The translations under genes were made by a program, and so were the position numbers. From the NCBI GenBank assembly GCA_018806985.1, contig JADANN010000375.1, positions 992,001-1,056,000 on the forward strand: DNA of 64,000 nt, in the 5' to 3' direction. This DNA comes from Angiostrongylus vasorum. Its lineage: Eukaryota > Nematoda > Chromadorea > Rhabditida > Metastrongylidae. Positions within the stretch are counted from its first letter, which is position 1. Each line of letters starts with the position of its first letter. Positions 1-10,316 of the stretch are shown one piece after another. Below the pieces are notes generated by a model. It was not told the origin of the DNA, did no database searches, and was given only the letters and a program-made list of their open reading frames with translations.

Positions 1-118
1 TAACCCCTGCCTTGATCAATGATTCAATGTTTTCTTTTATGAGCAGGCAAGAGATTATTTTTGTATTTATTATTACACAGTAGCTGACGTTTTGGTGGTT
101 TGGCCTTCTTCGGAGCAG
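1..118 (-). repeat. PLE terminal repeat, left inverted arm
   Basis: Reverse-complemented, this stretch gives a degenerate hammerhead-like core (83-118) followed by an AATAAA-type A-rich segment that matches the plus-strand arm starting near 190. The two arms face each other across about 70 bases, the same arrangement as at larger PLE loci in this window. The core has lost key bases (CTCCGAAGA for CTGAnGA, and AAAAC for GAAAC), so it is a relic. The element probably continues left of the window. Confidence 0.55.
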
Positions 119-129
119 TTTTGTTGTTC

Positions 130-290
130 TTAAGCCGCCCGGTTTTTACTGGAGACCAGCCGGGTGAGGGTTACATGGGCGAGAGATGTGAGGCACTGAA
201 GAAGGGGAAACCGCCGAAACGTCGCCTGCTGAATAAATACAAAAATAACGACCTCATGTTTGTTTATCAGGGAAAACAGTGGATTATTAC
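130..290 (+). repeat. PLE terminal repeat, right inverted arm
   Basis: This is the plus-strand partner of the arm at 1-118. It carries CTGAAGA, a GC-rich hairpin, GAAAC and GTC (196-223), then a GAATAAATACAAAAATAA segment and a CCTCATGTTTG boundary like those ending PLE copies at 37.4, 47.2 and 58.0 kb. No PLE coding sequence lies between the arms, so this is a solo terminus pair. Confidence 0.6.
196..223 (+). ncRNA. Minimal hammerhead-ribozyme-like motif
   Basis: The order is CTGAAGA, a short hairpin (AGGGG-AAA-CCGCC), GAAAC, then GTC. It matches the conserved hammerhead core (CUGANGA, stem II, GAAA, NUH cleavage triplet) with stem III reduced to AC/GU and no loop, the form reported for metazoan PLEs, where it may act as a dimer. 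Stem I is weak here (GGC/GCC with a bulge). Activity is inferred only. Confidence 0.5.
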
Positions 291-1150
291 TACGCTTCTA
301 CCATCGCCTTGTTTTATTTCAACGACAGTCATCTTTTATTTCCTCTTCTTTTTCCTAAACTTCATCGCCAATTCAGAATATGATTGTGAAATCTTTTTAT
401 TGCAGCAGCTTGGTAATACTTTCACATGGACGTCATCGGATCCGGAGCCGAGCCAATGTTGCCAGGGGAACCCAAAGCTATGCGTAAGTACAATCATTTT
501 TTCAATATCATGATCATTTTTTATCGACTGATGCATACAGAAAGAACTTATTCGGCGACAGTTGGCCTCTTGTGAGTTTCCTGCAGATAGGGACTGAACT
601 TCAGGTGAGTACAACTGTTCGTCATTATCACAGTTATTTTTCTCGCCAAACTTATATCATAAGAACTTGGGGTTGTATTTCACATAACACCATACAATTA
701 ACGGCGCATGTGGCGCAGTGATTGGAGGCACACTGCAATATATGTGCGGTCGACCCAACGCCCCAGGCCCACCAAGCTCTCCATCCCTCCGGGCCCTGCA
801 AACTGGCGCTAGTTTTGTCTGTGAGAATAGAAGCACAGACTCGGTACATAGATAGGCCATCGCGAGTCATTGTAAAGGCCAGACAGATATGCATTCGGTC
901 ACCTCCAACGATGCTTAAAGAAGTCGAATGCTTGGCGCATCCCTTAGGGATTGATCAACGCTGAGAGCTTCATCTTTTTTTATCCTTTTACCCCCGCAAT
1001 TGAAAAAAGAAAATGCAGTAGACAAAAAACTGGAATATCTCGTAGATATTTTGCACGGTTGCTCATTTTGTACACTTTTGTAGCCACATGCATTTCGTCT
1101 AATCAATAGCAGGTTTTCTTCCCAGGACCGACTTTTTTATTAACCTCGAC
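290..1150 (+). repeat. Exon-containing repeat, unit 1 (decayed)
   Basis: First of three tandem diverged copies of a unit of about 0.95 kb, repeated again at 9.8-10.7 kb. The recognisable order is a pyrimidine-rich tract ending in AG (near 404), a block of about 74 bases, a GT-type donor, an intron-like stretch with TCATGATCATT, a second short block, a GTGAGT donor, and the text GGTTGTATTTCACATAA. Reading frames of the exon blocks are broken (in-frame TGA, and TTCG in place of the TTCAG acceptor). A SINE interrupts the unit at about 703-990. Confidence 0.5.
703..990 (+). mobile_element. SINE family B, copy 1
   Basis: tRNA-like head with a box A-like TGGCGCAGTGATTGG at about 711 and a box B-like GGTCGACCC about 40 bases on. 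Next comes the central domain (CATCCCTCCGGGCCCTGCAA) and the family tail with GGGATTGATCAACG near 948. It splits repeat unit 1; the flanks ACAATTA and GCAATTG could be a degraded target-site duplication. Six good family copies lie in the window. Confidence 0.7.
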
Positions 1151-1235
1151 ATTGGTCCAACAATTATTTATATTCGTGTTGACCAAGCACTAACTGTTCT
1201 TTACTGAGAGAAAAGCTGATTTTTCGATGACTTTT

Positions 1236-1325
1236 CATGCGAAATCGGCCAAAACATCAGCTTTTCCGTGAATAAAGATTAAGGTAACACCCCCGTGTTT
1301 GCTCAACAAGAACATAAAGAATCAC
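1236..1325 (+). repeat. PLE 3' terminal remnant
   Basis: The segment GCGAAATCGGCCAAAACATC, then CCGTGAATAAAGATTAA, CCCCGTGTTTGCTCAACAAG and AACATAAAGAATC, parallels the ends of the PLE copies at 37.3-37.4 and 47.1-47.2 kb. The CTGAnGA part is not recognisable. It lies between exon-repeat units 1 and 2, so it probably inserted after they duplicated. Confidence 0.6.
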
Positions 1326-1329
1326 CGGA

Positions 1330-1440
1330 TGTTATTATATTTCATCCTTTTTCTTAATCTCAAAAATTTCCCAATATTACCAACTGTGTCACTCATTAGC
1401 AAAAGTAATGTCAATTTTTTTTTCGAAATATCGTGTGCGA
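1330..1440. other. Short AT-rich spacer
   Basis: I see no gene or repeat that I recognise between the PLE remnant and exon-repeat unit 2. A small reading frame here is AT-rich and not convincing as coding. Confidence 0.4.
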
Positions 1441-2660
1441 GTATTATACAAACGACTTACGAGGACACCGTGACTGCATGTGATTGATACTTATTGATTG
1501 CAAAGTTAGGCCCTCATTCTCTACAGTGACCTGTAGTTATCGATTTACTTTATACTTTCACCACTCCTATAGATCAGTTCATTTCTTTATAATTTCTCTC
1601 TGCCTCATTCGTATTTCGCAAGGTCTTTGTGATTTGTGTATCTCATAATAATCATACACGACAATCCGTCTGCCTCTATCTGCTCAGGCTGTCCTTTCTC
1701 CTAGGTAACGGGCTTCGATCTCTGCACTCATTTATCTGATCGTAAAAGCCTCTCCATTGTTTTGTTTCTCAAATGAGACTTCGAAACCATAATTTAGTTA
1801 TGTACCTACAGAAGCTAAAGGTGCGCGTGTAGTCAGTGCTTGGGGGGCGCTCACCAATACACATGGGAACCATCCCCCCGCACGCCACGTTCACCAAGCC
1901 TTCCGTCCCTCCGCTGTCGGCAAATTAGTACCAGACTTGCCTGTGAGGATAGCAGCACCGATTCGATACATCGGTATTCCACGGCGAGTCATTGTAAAGA
2001 CCAGATATGCATTCAATTACCGCTAACGATGGTTAATGAAGACGAATGTATGGCGCATCCATCAGGGATTGATCAAAGCCAAGAGCTTTTGCCTACAGAA
2101 GTACTACCTTTCACGCTACCATTGCGCCTTTAAAATCGTCTTGTTTTTTGGATTTTTTCTTCATTAACGAAGAAAATCCAATCACCATTTCGAAATCTGC
2201 TTCTCAAATCAATCTATTGCTCTAATATCTCGTAAACCCTTTCAGTTCCTTATTGTCTTGACCAAAGTGATGGAATGTTGCAAAGCGAAGTCTGTACTAG
2301 AAGTGAGTGCAGTTACTCTTCATTATTGTGATCATTTCTATCGACTGACATAAATACGTACAGTAGGAACTTTTTCAGCGGGATTTTTGGTTTCATACGA
2401 GTCTTCCGGAGACAATGCTCATCTTAACGTGAGTTCAAGTAATTTTTCATCATCACGATTATTTTTGTCGTCAGATGTATATGGAAAATCCTGGGTTGTT
2501 CTTCACATAATACCCTGCGATGAAAAAGGAACAGAGAGTAGATAGAAGTAAAGGCATCTTGTAGATATCTTGTGCGATTGCATATGTTGCATAGCGTTAG
2601 TGCTCACATGCATTTCGTCGTTCCAAGACCGGATTTTATCATATTTTTTGTTTTTCCCGG
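1440..2660 (+). repeat. Exon-containing repeat, unit 2
   Basis: Second tandem copy. Its first part (1440-1820, with CTGCAGTGATC-like text, CCGTCTGCCT, CTCAGGCTGTCC and AAAGCCTCTCCATTGTT) aligns with 2700-3030 and 9840-10210. A family B SINE then intervenes (1821-2094). The second part (2110-2660) holds exon-like blocks: one reads FQFLIVLTKVMECCKAKSVLE in an open frame and ends at a GTGAGTG donor near 2301; the next (near 2379) follows a TTTTTCAG acceptor. It is diverged from unit 4, so probably pseudogenic. Confidence 0.55.
1821..2094 (+). mobile_element. SINE family B, copy 2
   Basis: The head is degraded (GCGTGTAGTCAGTGCTTGG). The central domain CATCCCTCCG appears as CGTCCCTCCGCTGTCGGCAA with ATTAGTACCAGACTTGCCTG after it. 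The tail GGGATTGATCAAAGCCAAG is near 2066-2084. It is inserted in exon-repeat unit 2, like copy 1 in unit 1 but at a different site, so the two insertions are independent. Confidence 0.7.
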
Positions 2661-3610
2661 CAAACGATTTGCTGAGACGTCTCGACGACATGCATTTGAT
2701 GCGTATTGGTTGGAGAATTTGGACGACTATTTTCTACAATTACCGGTGGTTTCCTGATTTACAGCATACACCGACTTCGTTATTGCTATAAATCAATTCC
2801 GTCATGATCTCTGTCTGGCTTAAAGCATTTTTTAAGCACTAACCAAGGGAATCATGCAGGACACACTCCGTCTGCCTATGTTTCCTCAGGCTCTCGTTTT
2901 TCCTTGGTTACACATTTAGATTTCTGCCCTCATCTACCTGCTCCAAAGCCTTTCCATTGTTCTGCTCCTCAAGTGTGATTTCAAAACTTTCATCTATTTG
3001 TGCAGCTACAGAAATTCTACCCTTAACATTATTATAACGCTTCTACCATCATCTTCTTTTCTTTGCATAACAGTCATTTATTTTTTTTCTTTTTTTTTAC
3101 ACTGAGAAGAAAAACCTCATTGTCACTTGAAAATTTTGTTCTCAAAGATCGTTGTTTTTAGTAACTTGCGAGTGCTTTCAGTTTTCTGTTGAGTGGAACG
3201 AGGCGATGAAATGTCGCAAAGCGAGGTCTACTGTAGAAGTGAGTGTAACTATTTTTTCATTATTATGATCATTATTATCCACTGATACCCTAAAGCAAGA
3301 ACTTTTTTCAGCAGCTGTTGGATTTACGTGAACTTCTCGCAGATAGGGCTCCTCTTGAAGTGGGTGCAAATATCTTTCATCATCACTAATAGTTTAATCG
3401 TCAGATATATATGGGGAGGATTTGGGTTGTATATCAAACAATACCCTGCCATGAAGAAGGAAAAGGCAGCAAGTAAAAGTGAAGTAATCTTTTAGATATT
3501 TGTGCTGTTGCCCGTGTTGCACATATATTTCGTGGCTACATGCATTTCGTCATATCATTACCGGATTTTACCACATCTCTAGTTACTTCTTAAGATTTTT
3601 CCATCAGAAA
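2660..3610 (+). repeat. Exon-containing repeat, unit 3
   Basis: Third tandem copy, without a SINE, and the clearest for the unit's length (about 950 bases). The exon-like block ending at 3240 reads CFQFSVEWNEAMKCRKARST in the frame used by unit 4 and is followed by GTGAGTG. The next block (near 3311-3360) reads QLLDLRELLADRAPLE between TTTTTTCAG and GTGGGTG. Downstream text (GGGTTGTATATCAAACAATACCCTGCC) matches the tail of SINE family A, so units 1-3 contain SINE-A-like sequence that unit 4 lacks. Confidence 0.6.
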
Positions 3611-3639
3611 TTCGTCAATATCAAAAAAGCTAAACACAG

Positions 3640-6582
3640 GAAAATAAACGGGCCTCATTGCCCTCATCCCAAAAGAGCTCAGATCCTGCAGTATTGTTTC
3701 GAACAAGTACGGAAAGACCGGTAAACTCGCCTTCTAAGCCGGCTAAATCGCAATGGACTAATGTGACGATCTGCAGATACAATGCACGCATACTTGCATC
3801 TGAGTCCTCAATAAAAGAAATGACCCTGCAGCCATGAAGGTAAAATGTACATTTGTCATCGGATAGGCCGGAACATGAAGACGCGGACCATTCAACGCCG
3901 TCTATGACACCGGAGTAGAAGTCTTGTTGGGAACGTGCGGCTGTAGAGGTATCAGATGCGTCAGCGTTCTCGTGGACACGAGTTTGGCCATTAACATCAA
4001 TTCATTTAAACAACCTAAATCGGACGGTTACGGTTGCAGGGATGTGGATAAATACCGGTTTTGACAATCTTCGTCGTCTACGCACCGGCACCAAACTATC
4101 ACGACGAAGAAGTCGAAGCGTTCTATACGGACTTGGAGAAGTTCTACAAAGAAGACTATACAATCTTCAAGGTCATCATTGCGGATCTTAACTCTAAGAT
4201 TGGACCCACGACAATGTATGATGAACGTTTAACACCCACGGCTTAAAGAAGAACTGGCAAGGGGGACAAGCTGTCTGAGTTTATTATGTCGACCCAGACA
4301 ATTCATGGTAACTCGCAATTTTAGAAACCCCATCTTCAGAGCTGGACTTGGGAGTTCTTCAGTGGAGAGCACTATAACGAAATTGACCACATCATACTAA
4401 ATCGAAGGTTTTTACCTTACCGATGTCGGTGTTTTCCCGAAATTATTCACAGGATCAGTCTATCGCCTCTTTCGTGCAAGATTTCATTTCTCGCAAAAAG
4501 AAGAAAAAGCCGCTAAGTTTAAAAAACGAAGTTTCAAAACCACCATAAACTACAATTTATTCAATTCATTAGTCGGCTGTTGGAAAAATGCCGTTCTTGC
4601 TAACATCGACGAGTTATACGATCGGGTTATTCAACATCTTCACCTCAGCACTACGAAAACTTACACTTCGAAGGTTACCAAGAGAATTCTGTCTCCAGAA
4701 TGCTGATACGCCAGTGTGGAATCGCACGAGCTGCAGGCAACCGCTAACTAACGTCCCGAACTTGCAAAACAATGCAGACAGCCGATAAAAAGAAGATCTT
4801 AAAGAGAGAAGAGCAGCAGTAATGGTTGAAGCTGCAGAGATTGGGAAAAGCATTTGCAAAGCCCACCGAAGCTTCTCCAATTACATGACCAAGATAACTG
4901 CACTCCAATGCCCAGACGGAACAGTTACAGCGTCCAGAAGGGAACTGGAGAAAATAATTCACGATTACTACTCAGATCTCTTCGATAGGCACGTCCACCT
5001 TCCGTCATATGAAATAAAGGAGGATGGATATGTTATACCACCGGTTCTCTCTTCCGAAACCCGACATGCCATTTCGTCGGTGGAAAATCGAACAGCACCG
5101 GGTCCGGACAGGGTAAGATCAGAACACCTGAAGAACCTTCCGTCAATCCTCGTAAACACACTGGGTCGGCTCTCCACACGTTATCTGTCTCAATCCAATG
5201 TCCTCACTCAGTCGAAGGCTAGCAGGAGCGCGCTACTGTTTAAGAAGGATGACTTCCACGATATCGACGATTGTCCCTATCTGTTTGCTTTTTGTCGCCT
5301 GTAAACTGCTTAGGGGAGTAATCCTAGACAAAATCAACAGAACATTCGATGAAGGACAGCCATGTGGGCAAGCTGGGTTTCCAAAAGGATTCGGTGTAAT
5401 AGACCACATCATTACGAAAACAAAGCTCATTGAAGCATCGCGAGAGTACAAAGAACGCTCTGTCTCACTTTCGCTTTATAGAAGGGTTTCGACTCATTTG
5501 GCATAGAAGCAATCATGGAAACGTTGGACAGTCAGGGATTCCCACTTAGTATACGAAAAATCTTCGTGAGCTTTATAAAAAAACTTCACAACCAAAATAT
5601 CAGCATTCTATAGCGATATTAATATCGACATCAAAAGAGGGGTTAGGGAAAAGGCGATACCATCCCGCCAAAAGTATTTACCGCAGCCTGGAGAACGTCA
5701 TGCCAATGTTGGTATGGGACAACATGGGAGTGAAAATAGATGGTCGACAATTACACTATCTTCGCTTCACTGATTGTATCGTTCTTATAACACCAAGTAT
5801 CAGCCAAGTGGAACGAATGCATACCGGCTTTAATAAAACCTGTGGAAAAATTTCGTCTTCATCTAAATTCCCACAAAGACGTTCATGGAGAACGAATCGT
5901 CTAGTATGGCCCATTTATGCTCAGCGGAGTGAATGTCTGTAAATACTTCAGTTACGTCTATCTAGATCGCGAAACCAAAACAGTAAACGACTTAGCTTCA
6001 GAGTTGAGCAGAAGGAAACGAGAGGCTTGGTAAGCTTTCAAGAGCATCGAGGATATGGTGAAGAAAACAAAGAACACTCGACATCGTGCAGTCCTTTCGA
6101 GTGCACGATAATTGCTTTCCTTAACGAATGCGTCAGAAACTTGGTCCCCGCATAAGCGGTACGAAAGATCACTCAGCGTTATTGCTTGAAAGGACGATGC
6201 TAGGGATATCCCGTATTAAGGGAAGGTATCCAAAGCTCCGACTTGCGTCTACGATCAAAGATCAGAGATTCCGTTCTATATGCCATACTGTTGAAGATAA
6301 GGTAGGCCGGATACGTAATACGTATGAACGACAACAGATGGACAAGAATCGTCAGGGACTTTATTTTTCGGAATGTCAAGCATACTGCTGGAAGACCACC
6401 TGCCCGATGTTCAGAGTTCTTCGCGAAAAGCTTGAAAGATAGGTATGTTGCCCAACGAATCCCTTAAGCGACCAGAACCCACTGGGCTACTCTTGCACGC
6501 GACAGGAAATTGGGAAGATTTACTAGCACCCTGTTCGAGTTACTCGCGGCTCAACGGGACTATAGGTGATACAGGTGATACT
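3640..6582 (+). pseudogene. RTE-clade LINE, copy a (broken EN + RT)
   Basis: This is a non-LTR retrotransposon of the RTE clade: an APE-like endonuclease followed by a reverse transcriptase in one polypeptide, which nicks target DNA and primes reverse transcription there. Endonuclease remnants include VVYAPAPNYHDEEVEAFYTD (about 4080) and the EIDHII block (about 4380). RT remnants include NRTAPGPDRV (about 5085), GQPCGQAGFPKGFGVIDHI (about 5353), and a damaged palm at about 5760 reading LRFTDCIVLI, where FADD is expected. The C-terminal block ends near 6550, and the 3' end is a short repeat of CAGGTGATA. Many stops and frameshifts make it inactive. It is joined directly to copy b on the opposite strand. 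Confidence 0.85.
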
Positions 6583-6583
6583 C

Positions 6584-7690
6584 TCCATTGGGAGATTCCC
6601 ACGTCCAGCGTTGAGGGTGGGGCTTTTGGAATTGCGAGTTACCATGGATGGTCTTGGTCGTCGTGATAAACTGTGAGAGCCGTTCACCCTGTTCGTTCAA
6701 TTCTAGTCCGTGGGCCCCAATGTGACGTTCTTCAGACGTTCTTCTTCGTCCAATCTTGGCGTTAAAATCCCGAACGATGAGCTTGAAGAATGTACGGTCT
6801 TCTCCGTAAAGCTTCTCCAAGTCCATGTAGAAGGCTTCGACTTCTTCGTTACAGTTTGAAGTCGGCGCGTAAACGACGAAGATTGTCAAAGGCCGGTATT
6901 GATCCACATCTTTTTAATCGTAAACGTCCGATTCGAGTTGTAAGTTGTTCGAATGAATCGATGTTCATGGACAAATTCGTGTTGAGAGAACGCCGACGCA
7001 GCCGACTCTCTGCTGTCGCATGTTCCGAGGAACAGTTCTTCTGCGGTGTCATAGACAGTCGTTGAACGGGCGGCGTTGTCTCGTCTCGGCCAGGCCGATG
7101 ACGTCGTTCTTTATCCTTTCTTGCTTGCATGAGCAAGTATTCTATCGAGGGACTCGGATGCAAGTGTACGTGCATTGTAGGTACAGATCGTCACCATAGT
7201 TCTTCGTAATCCATGCAGCTTCCATTGGCCCTGGGATTTTCGCAGCTTCTTCGTACTCGTCCTACCCAACGCTGGGAAATTGGGAGCTCTTTCGGGGTCA
7301 GAGGAATGAGGCCCGTTTTTTTTTACTGTGTTTAGCATTTTGATACCCACGTATAACTTGCTGGTCTCTGAACGTGGGGGCTGGGTCTACTGATGGGTAG
7401 CTTACCAGGCTCTCCCGGAGTGGACATGGAGCATATTTGTTGGAAGCGACTCCTAACCGCCTCCCATATACTCCCCTGTCACTCGATTGCAGGATTTTGG
7501 CCGAATTGACTCGAAGAATACAATCCGCATGAGAGAGAACGCGCCCACACACTCATGCATAAACACGCGTAGCAAATACAGAAAGTATGTGCCAAATCAG
7601 AGCAGCAGAAACAGCGAGTGAATACCCTGGATCCACCTGCGTCTCAGGGAAGCAAAGGTCGCTTTTGGTCCGCGATCAACCCCCTATCCG
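6584..7690 (-). pseudogene. RTE-clade LINE, copy b (5' UTR + endonuclease)
   Basis: Minus-strand 5' part of an RTE element. From high to low coordinates it has a 5' UTR (about 7350-7660, shared with 26.2, 50.7 and 61.9 kb), then MVTICTYNARTLASESLDRI (about 7190-7130), where the Asn belongs to the first APE-endonuclease motif. NTNLSMNIDSFEQLTTRIGR and [11 protein letters not shown] follow, then DFNAKIG and a stop of similarity at 6584 before the SDH motif. Frameshifts occur within it. It abuts the 3' tail of copy a, so it is not a simple 5'-inverted insertion, which would place the inverted piece upstream. Confidence 0.8.
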
Positions 7691-8845
7691 CCACCTGGGA
7701 CGCTCCTCGTAGCCTCGCGATTAACCGGCTCGAGATCACTCATATGAGGGAGATCCGTGGTTATCTCCTATAATCACACTTTTTAGGAACCCTATCACTT
7801 CGCTCATTTGCTTTGTTCCGTGATCCACGAAGATTTTCAGAATACAGTGAAGGATCAGGTGCTTCTGGAGAGTTACGTCGTCTTAAAGAAAGTCTGCGAT
7901 TTCTCCTCAAGATGATTCATCGGAGAACTCTGGGGTACTTGGGGTACTTCAACTAGAGTGGTCCCATTGTTTCACTACCCCCGGTGGTGGACCCAGTTTA
8001 GTAATCCCAAAGAGAAGTGGGTCTAGTTTGCCAGGGGGCGAAGTTTATCTATTATCTATGCGTTTATTTCACACCATCACGAACTATTGCGACATTTTAA
8101 ATAATAGCAGTAGTAACAGTTAATGATTCGATCTTTGATATTGTCATCGTTTTGTTGGTTGAGTAATCGCAATGATTGTCCCCTTCACAGGAATACTCGA
8201 GCTCATGTTCTAGAAGGATTTCGGCCTGCGAACATGATATCTATACTTCTCAATCGTAGCAGGTGAAGACTACCTCTTAGCGCACCTATCTCAAGGCTCC
8301 AAGAAAACTATGGTGGGCTTGCACGTCAGCATGGTAATGATAAGTGGACGAGACAAATGCTCGAGCCGCAGGCAAACCCAGACCAAAACACGGCCAACTC
8401 AATGGATTGAGATGGTAATTAAGTATTACTGCTTGCTCAATTCTCACCCGATGAGCAAACTACAATAGTTATTCCATTTGGCTATTTCTACTGTGCCATT
8501 GTTATAGAAAAGAAGGAAAAAAAAGAGTATTTCTACTGCGACTTGAGAGCTTATCACTTTGCCGTTTTCAAGTGTCACCGAGATGTCGAATGTTCACAGA
8601 GCTTAATTTTAGCGCGGTTTCCAGATGTGGTCATGCTATGGCGTTTTCAACCTTTCGTCACAGGTATTCGCTAGTATTTGAAGATCATAAGGAGGTCCAC
8701 AGTTTTGCAATTGAGGTCGTTCCAAGATAGGAGACAAACTGAAGGCTCAGCGGCTCCTTCGTGTAGCTGATCCACTCTCTGATCGAAAATGAATTAGCAA
8801 TGGAAAGAGTAGAAAATTATAATAACAATAAGTAGTTTAGTAACA
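7690..8845. other. Unassigned intergenic sequence
   Basis: I recognise no gene or repeat here. There is a GC-richer patch near 7690-7760 and a C/G-run-rich patch near 7930-8040 (CCCCCGGTGGTGG and CCAGGGGGCG). No reading frame looks coding. Confidence 0.4.
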
Positions 8846-8847
8846 AC

Positions 8848-9000
8848 AATGATACTCAGTGATTAGAGGTGCGTGCAGCCTAGTAGAGGCACTGTACGCA
8901 TTGGTTCGATCAGATCCCGGACAAACAAAAGTCCTTCATCCCTTCACGGTTCACAAATAGTTAATAGCGTTAACTGGAAGAAGCTCTATTGGACGCAGAA
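8848..9000 (+). mobile_element. SINE with a distinct tRNA-like head (family G, single copy)
   Basis: TACTCAGTGATTAGAGGTGC (box A-like) is followed 40-50 bases later by TTGGTTCGATC (box B-like). Next comes CCTTCATCCCTTCACGGTTC and ACAAATAGTTAATAG, which lines up with the central domain of families B and C (CATCCCTCCGGGGTCGGCAA, ATTGGTACCAG). The head differs from both. The 3' end is unclear. Confidence 0.5.
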
Positions 9001-9161
9001 AGGCTGGCTATTTCCTGTGGTGAAGACGTTAAAACACTCTAGTGTAGATATTTCAGTATTCCAGGCATAACAAATTCGAAGGTCGTTGTTTGTAACAACT
9101 GCGCGACAACAAACTGAAAACAAACGAAGTGCTGAGCTCCGCATAATATGTGATGTCTGGT

Positions 9162-9455
9162 AAGGATAAAAGGGTAAAGCTTTCAGGGCGTTGATCAATC
9201 CCTGAGGGATGCGCAATGCATTCTACTTCATTAAACATCGTTCAGACGTCATTGAATGCATATTTGGCCTTTACGATGACTCGTGATGCCTATCAATGTA
9301 TGGAGCCAGTGGTGCTGTCCTCCCAGACAAGTCTGGTGCCAATTTTTCCGACCCCGGAGTGATGGGAGGCTTGGTGAGCTGTGGGCGCGGGGATAGATTC
9401 CACGTGTGTGTTGCAAGGCGCCTCCGACCACTGCGTCACACGCTCCCTTGGTCAC
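9162..9455 (-). mobile_element. SINE family B, copy 3
   Basis: Reverse-complemented, it has a GTGACGCAGTGGTCGGAGGC head and an ATCTATCCCCGCGCCC box B region. Next comes the central domain (CATCACTCCGGGGTCGG, TTGGCACCAGACTTGTC), TGTAAAGGCCAAATATGC, and the tail GGGATTGATCAACGCC. All parts are in consensus order. Confidence 0.75.
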
Positions 9456-9814
9456 AAAGCAACTAAATAAATGAGCAAGAAAAACAGGGATGATTCCAAA
9501 AGCAGTGATAAATATCAGCACAGGAACGTGTTTGGCCTGGTCCATATGATTAAAAAGGAATCTCATCTCAAAATAATCGGATTATTTGTACGTGAACGTT
9601 GGTGTTACTGACGGAACTCTCTATAATACCGAATTTCAAAGAAAAAATTCGAAATTTCGATTTCGCTTTACTGTAACCTACAGGCACTAATCATGAATAT
9701 TCTAACAGGAGATTCAAATTTCGTCATAGGTGATAGGGGTAATACTAGTTGTTTCGTTCATAAGCAGAACCATGCTTTTTTTTCCTTCAAAGCTCCGTGT
9801 GAGAGTGTTATGTT

Positions 9815-10316
9815 AACGATTTTCTAAGACGGCTCGATGGCACGCGATTGATAAGAGCAGATCGTAAATTTAGGCCTACATTCTCTGCAGTGATCGGCGA
9901 TTGTTTGGTTTACAGTGTAAATCAACTTCGTTACTGCTATAAATTAGACCATTCGTTCATGATCTTTGTCTTTGTCAAATGTGCTTTGCGAGGTTTCTAT
10001 CATTTATGTTACCGATAAGAATCAAACACGGCACAGTCTATCCGCCTATTTTTTCCTCAGGCTGTCCTTTTTCTTAAGTTACAGATTTAGATCTCTGCCC
10101 TTACCTGTCTAATCGTAAAAGCCTTTCCATTCTTCTATTATTCAAGCGTGGTTTCACAGTGGTTATCTAATTATGTACCTAAAGAACTTTCTGACCTTGA
10201 CATTGTTTTTGCGATCCTACGATCGTTTCATCTACCATCTTTCCTTATTTTTTCTTACATTAACAATGAAACTCATCACCATTTTAAAATCTAGTTCTGA
10301 AATTTTATTATTGTAG
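9815..10316 (+). repeat. Exon-containing repeat, unit 4, 5' part
   Basis: It aligns with 1440-1820 and 2660-3030 (shared text TGGTTTACAG, CCTCAGGCTGTCC and AAAAGCCTTTCCATT) and leads into the exon blocks at 10317. Unit 4 lies about 6 kb from the tandem array and has open exon frames, so it may be the source locus of the duplicated fragments. The sequence itself is non-coding (possible 5' flank or intron). Confidence 0.5.

Noticed and set aside
100..513. 137-codon plus-strand frame at the left end
   Set aside because: It crosses PLE terminal sequence and the first exon-containing repeat; not conserved in the other copies.
6560..7350. 5'-inverted (twin-primed) single RTE insertion comprising copies a and b
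   Set aside because: The inverted 5' part lies after the 3' tail of copy a, whereas twin priming places it before the forward part; two separate insertions fit better.
8848..8925. Possible true tRNA gene (box A and box B present)
   Set aside because: No acceptor-stem pairing or clear cloverleaf that I can draw, and it continues into the SINE central domain; the other tRNA-like heads fail for the same reason.
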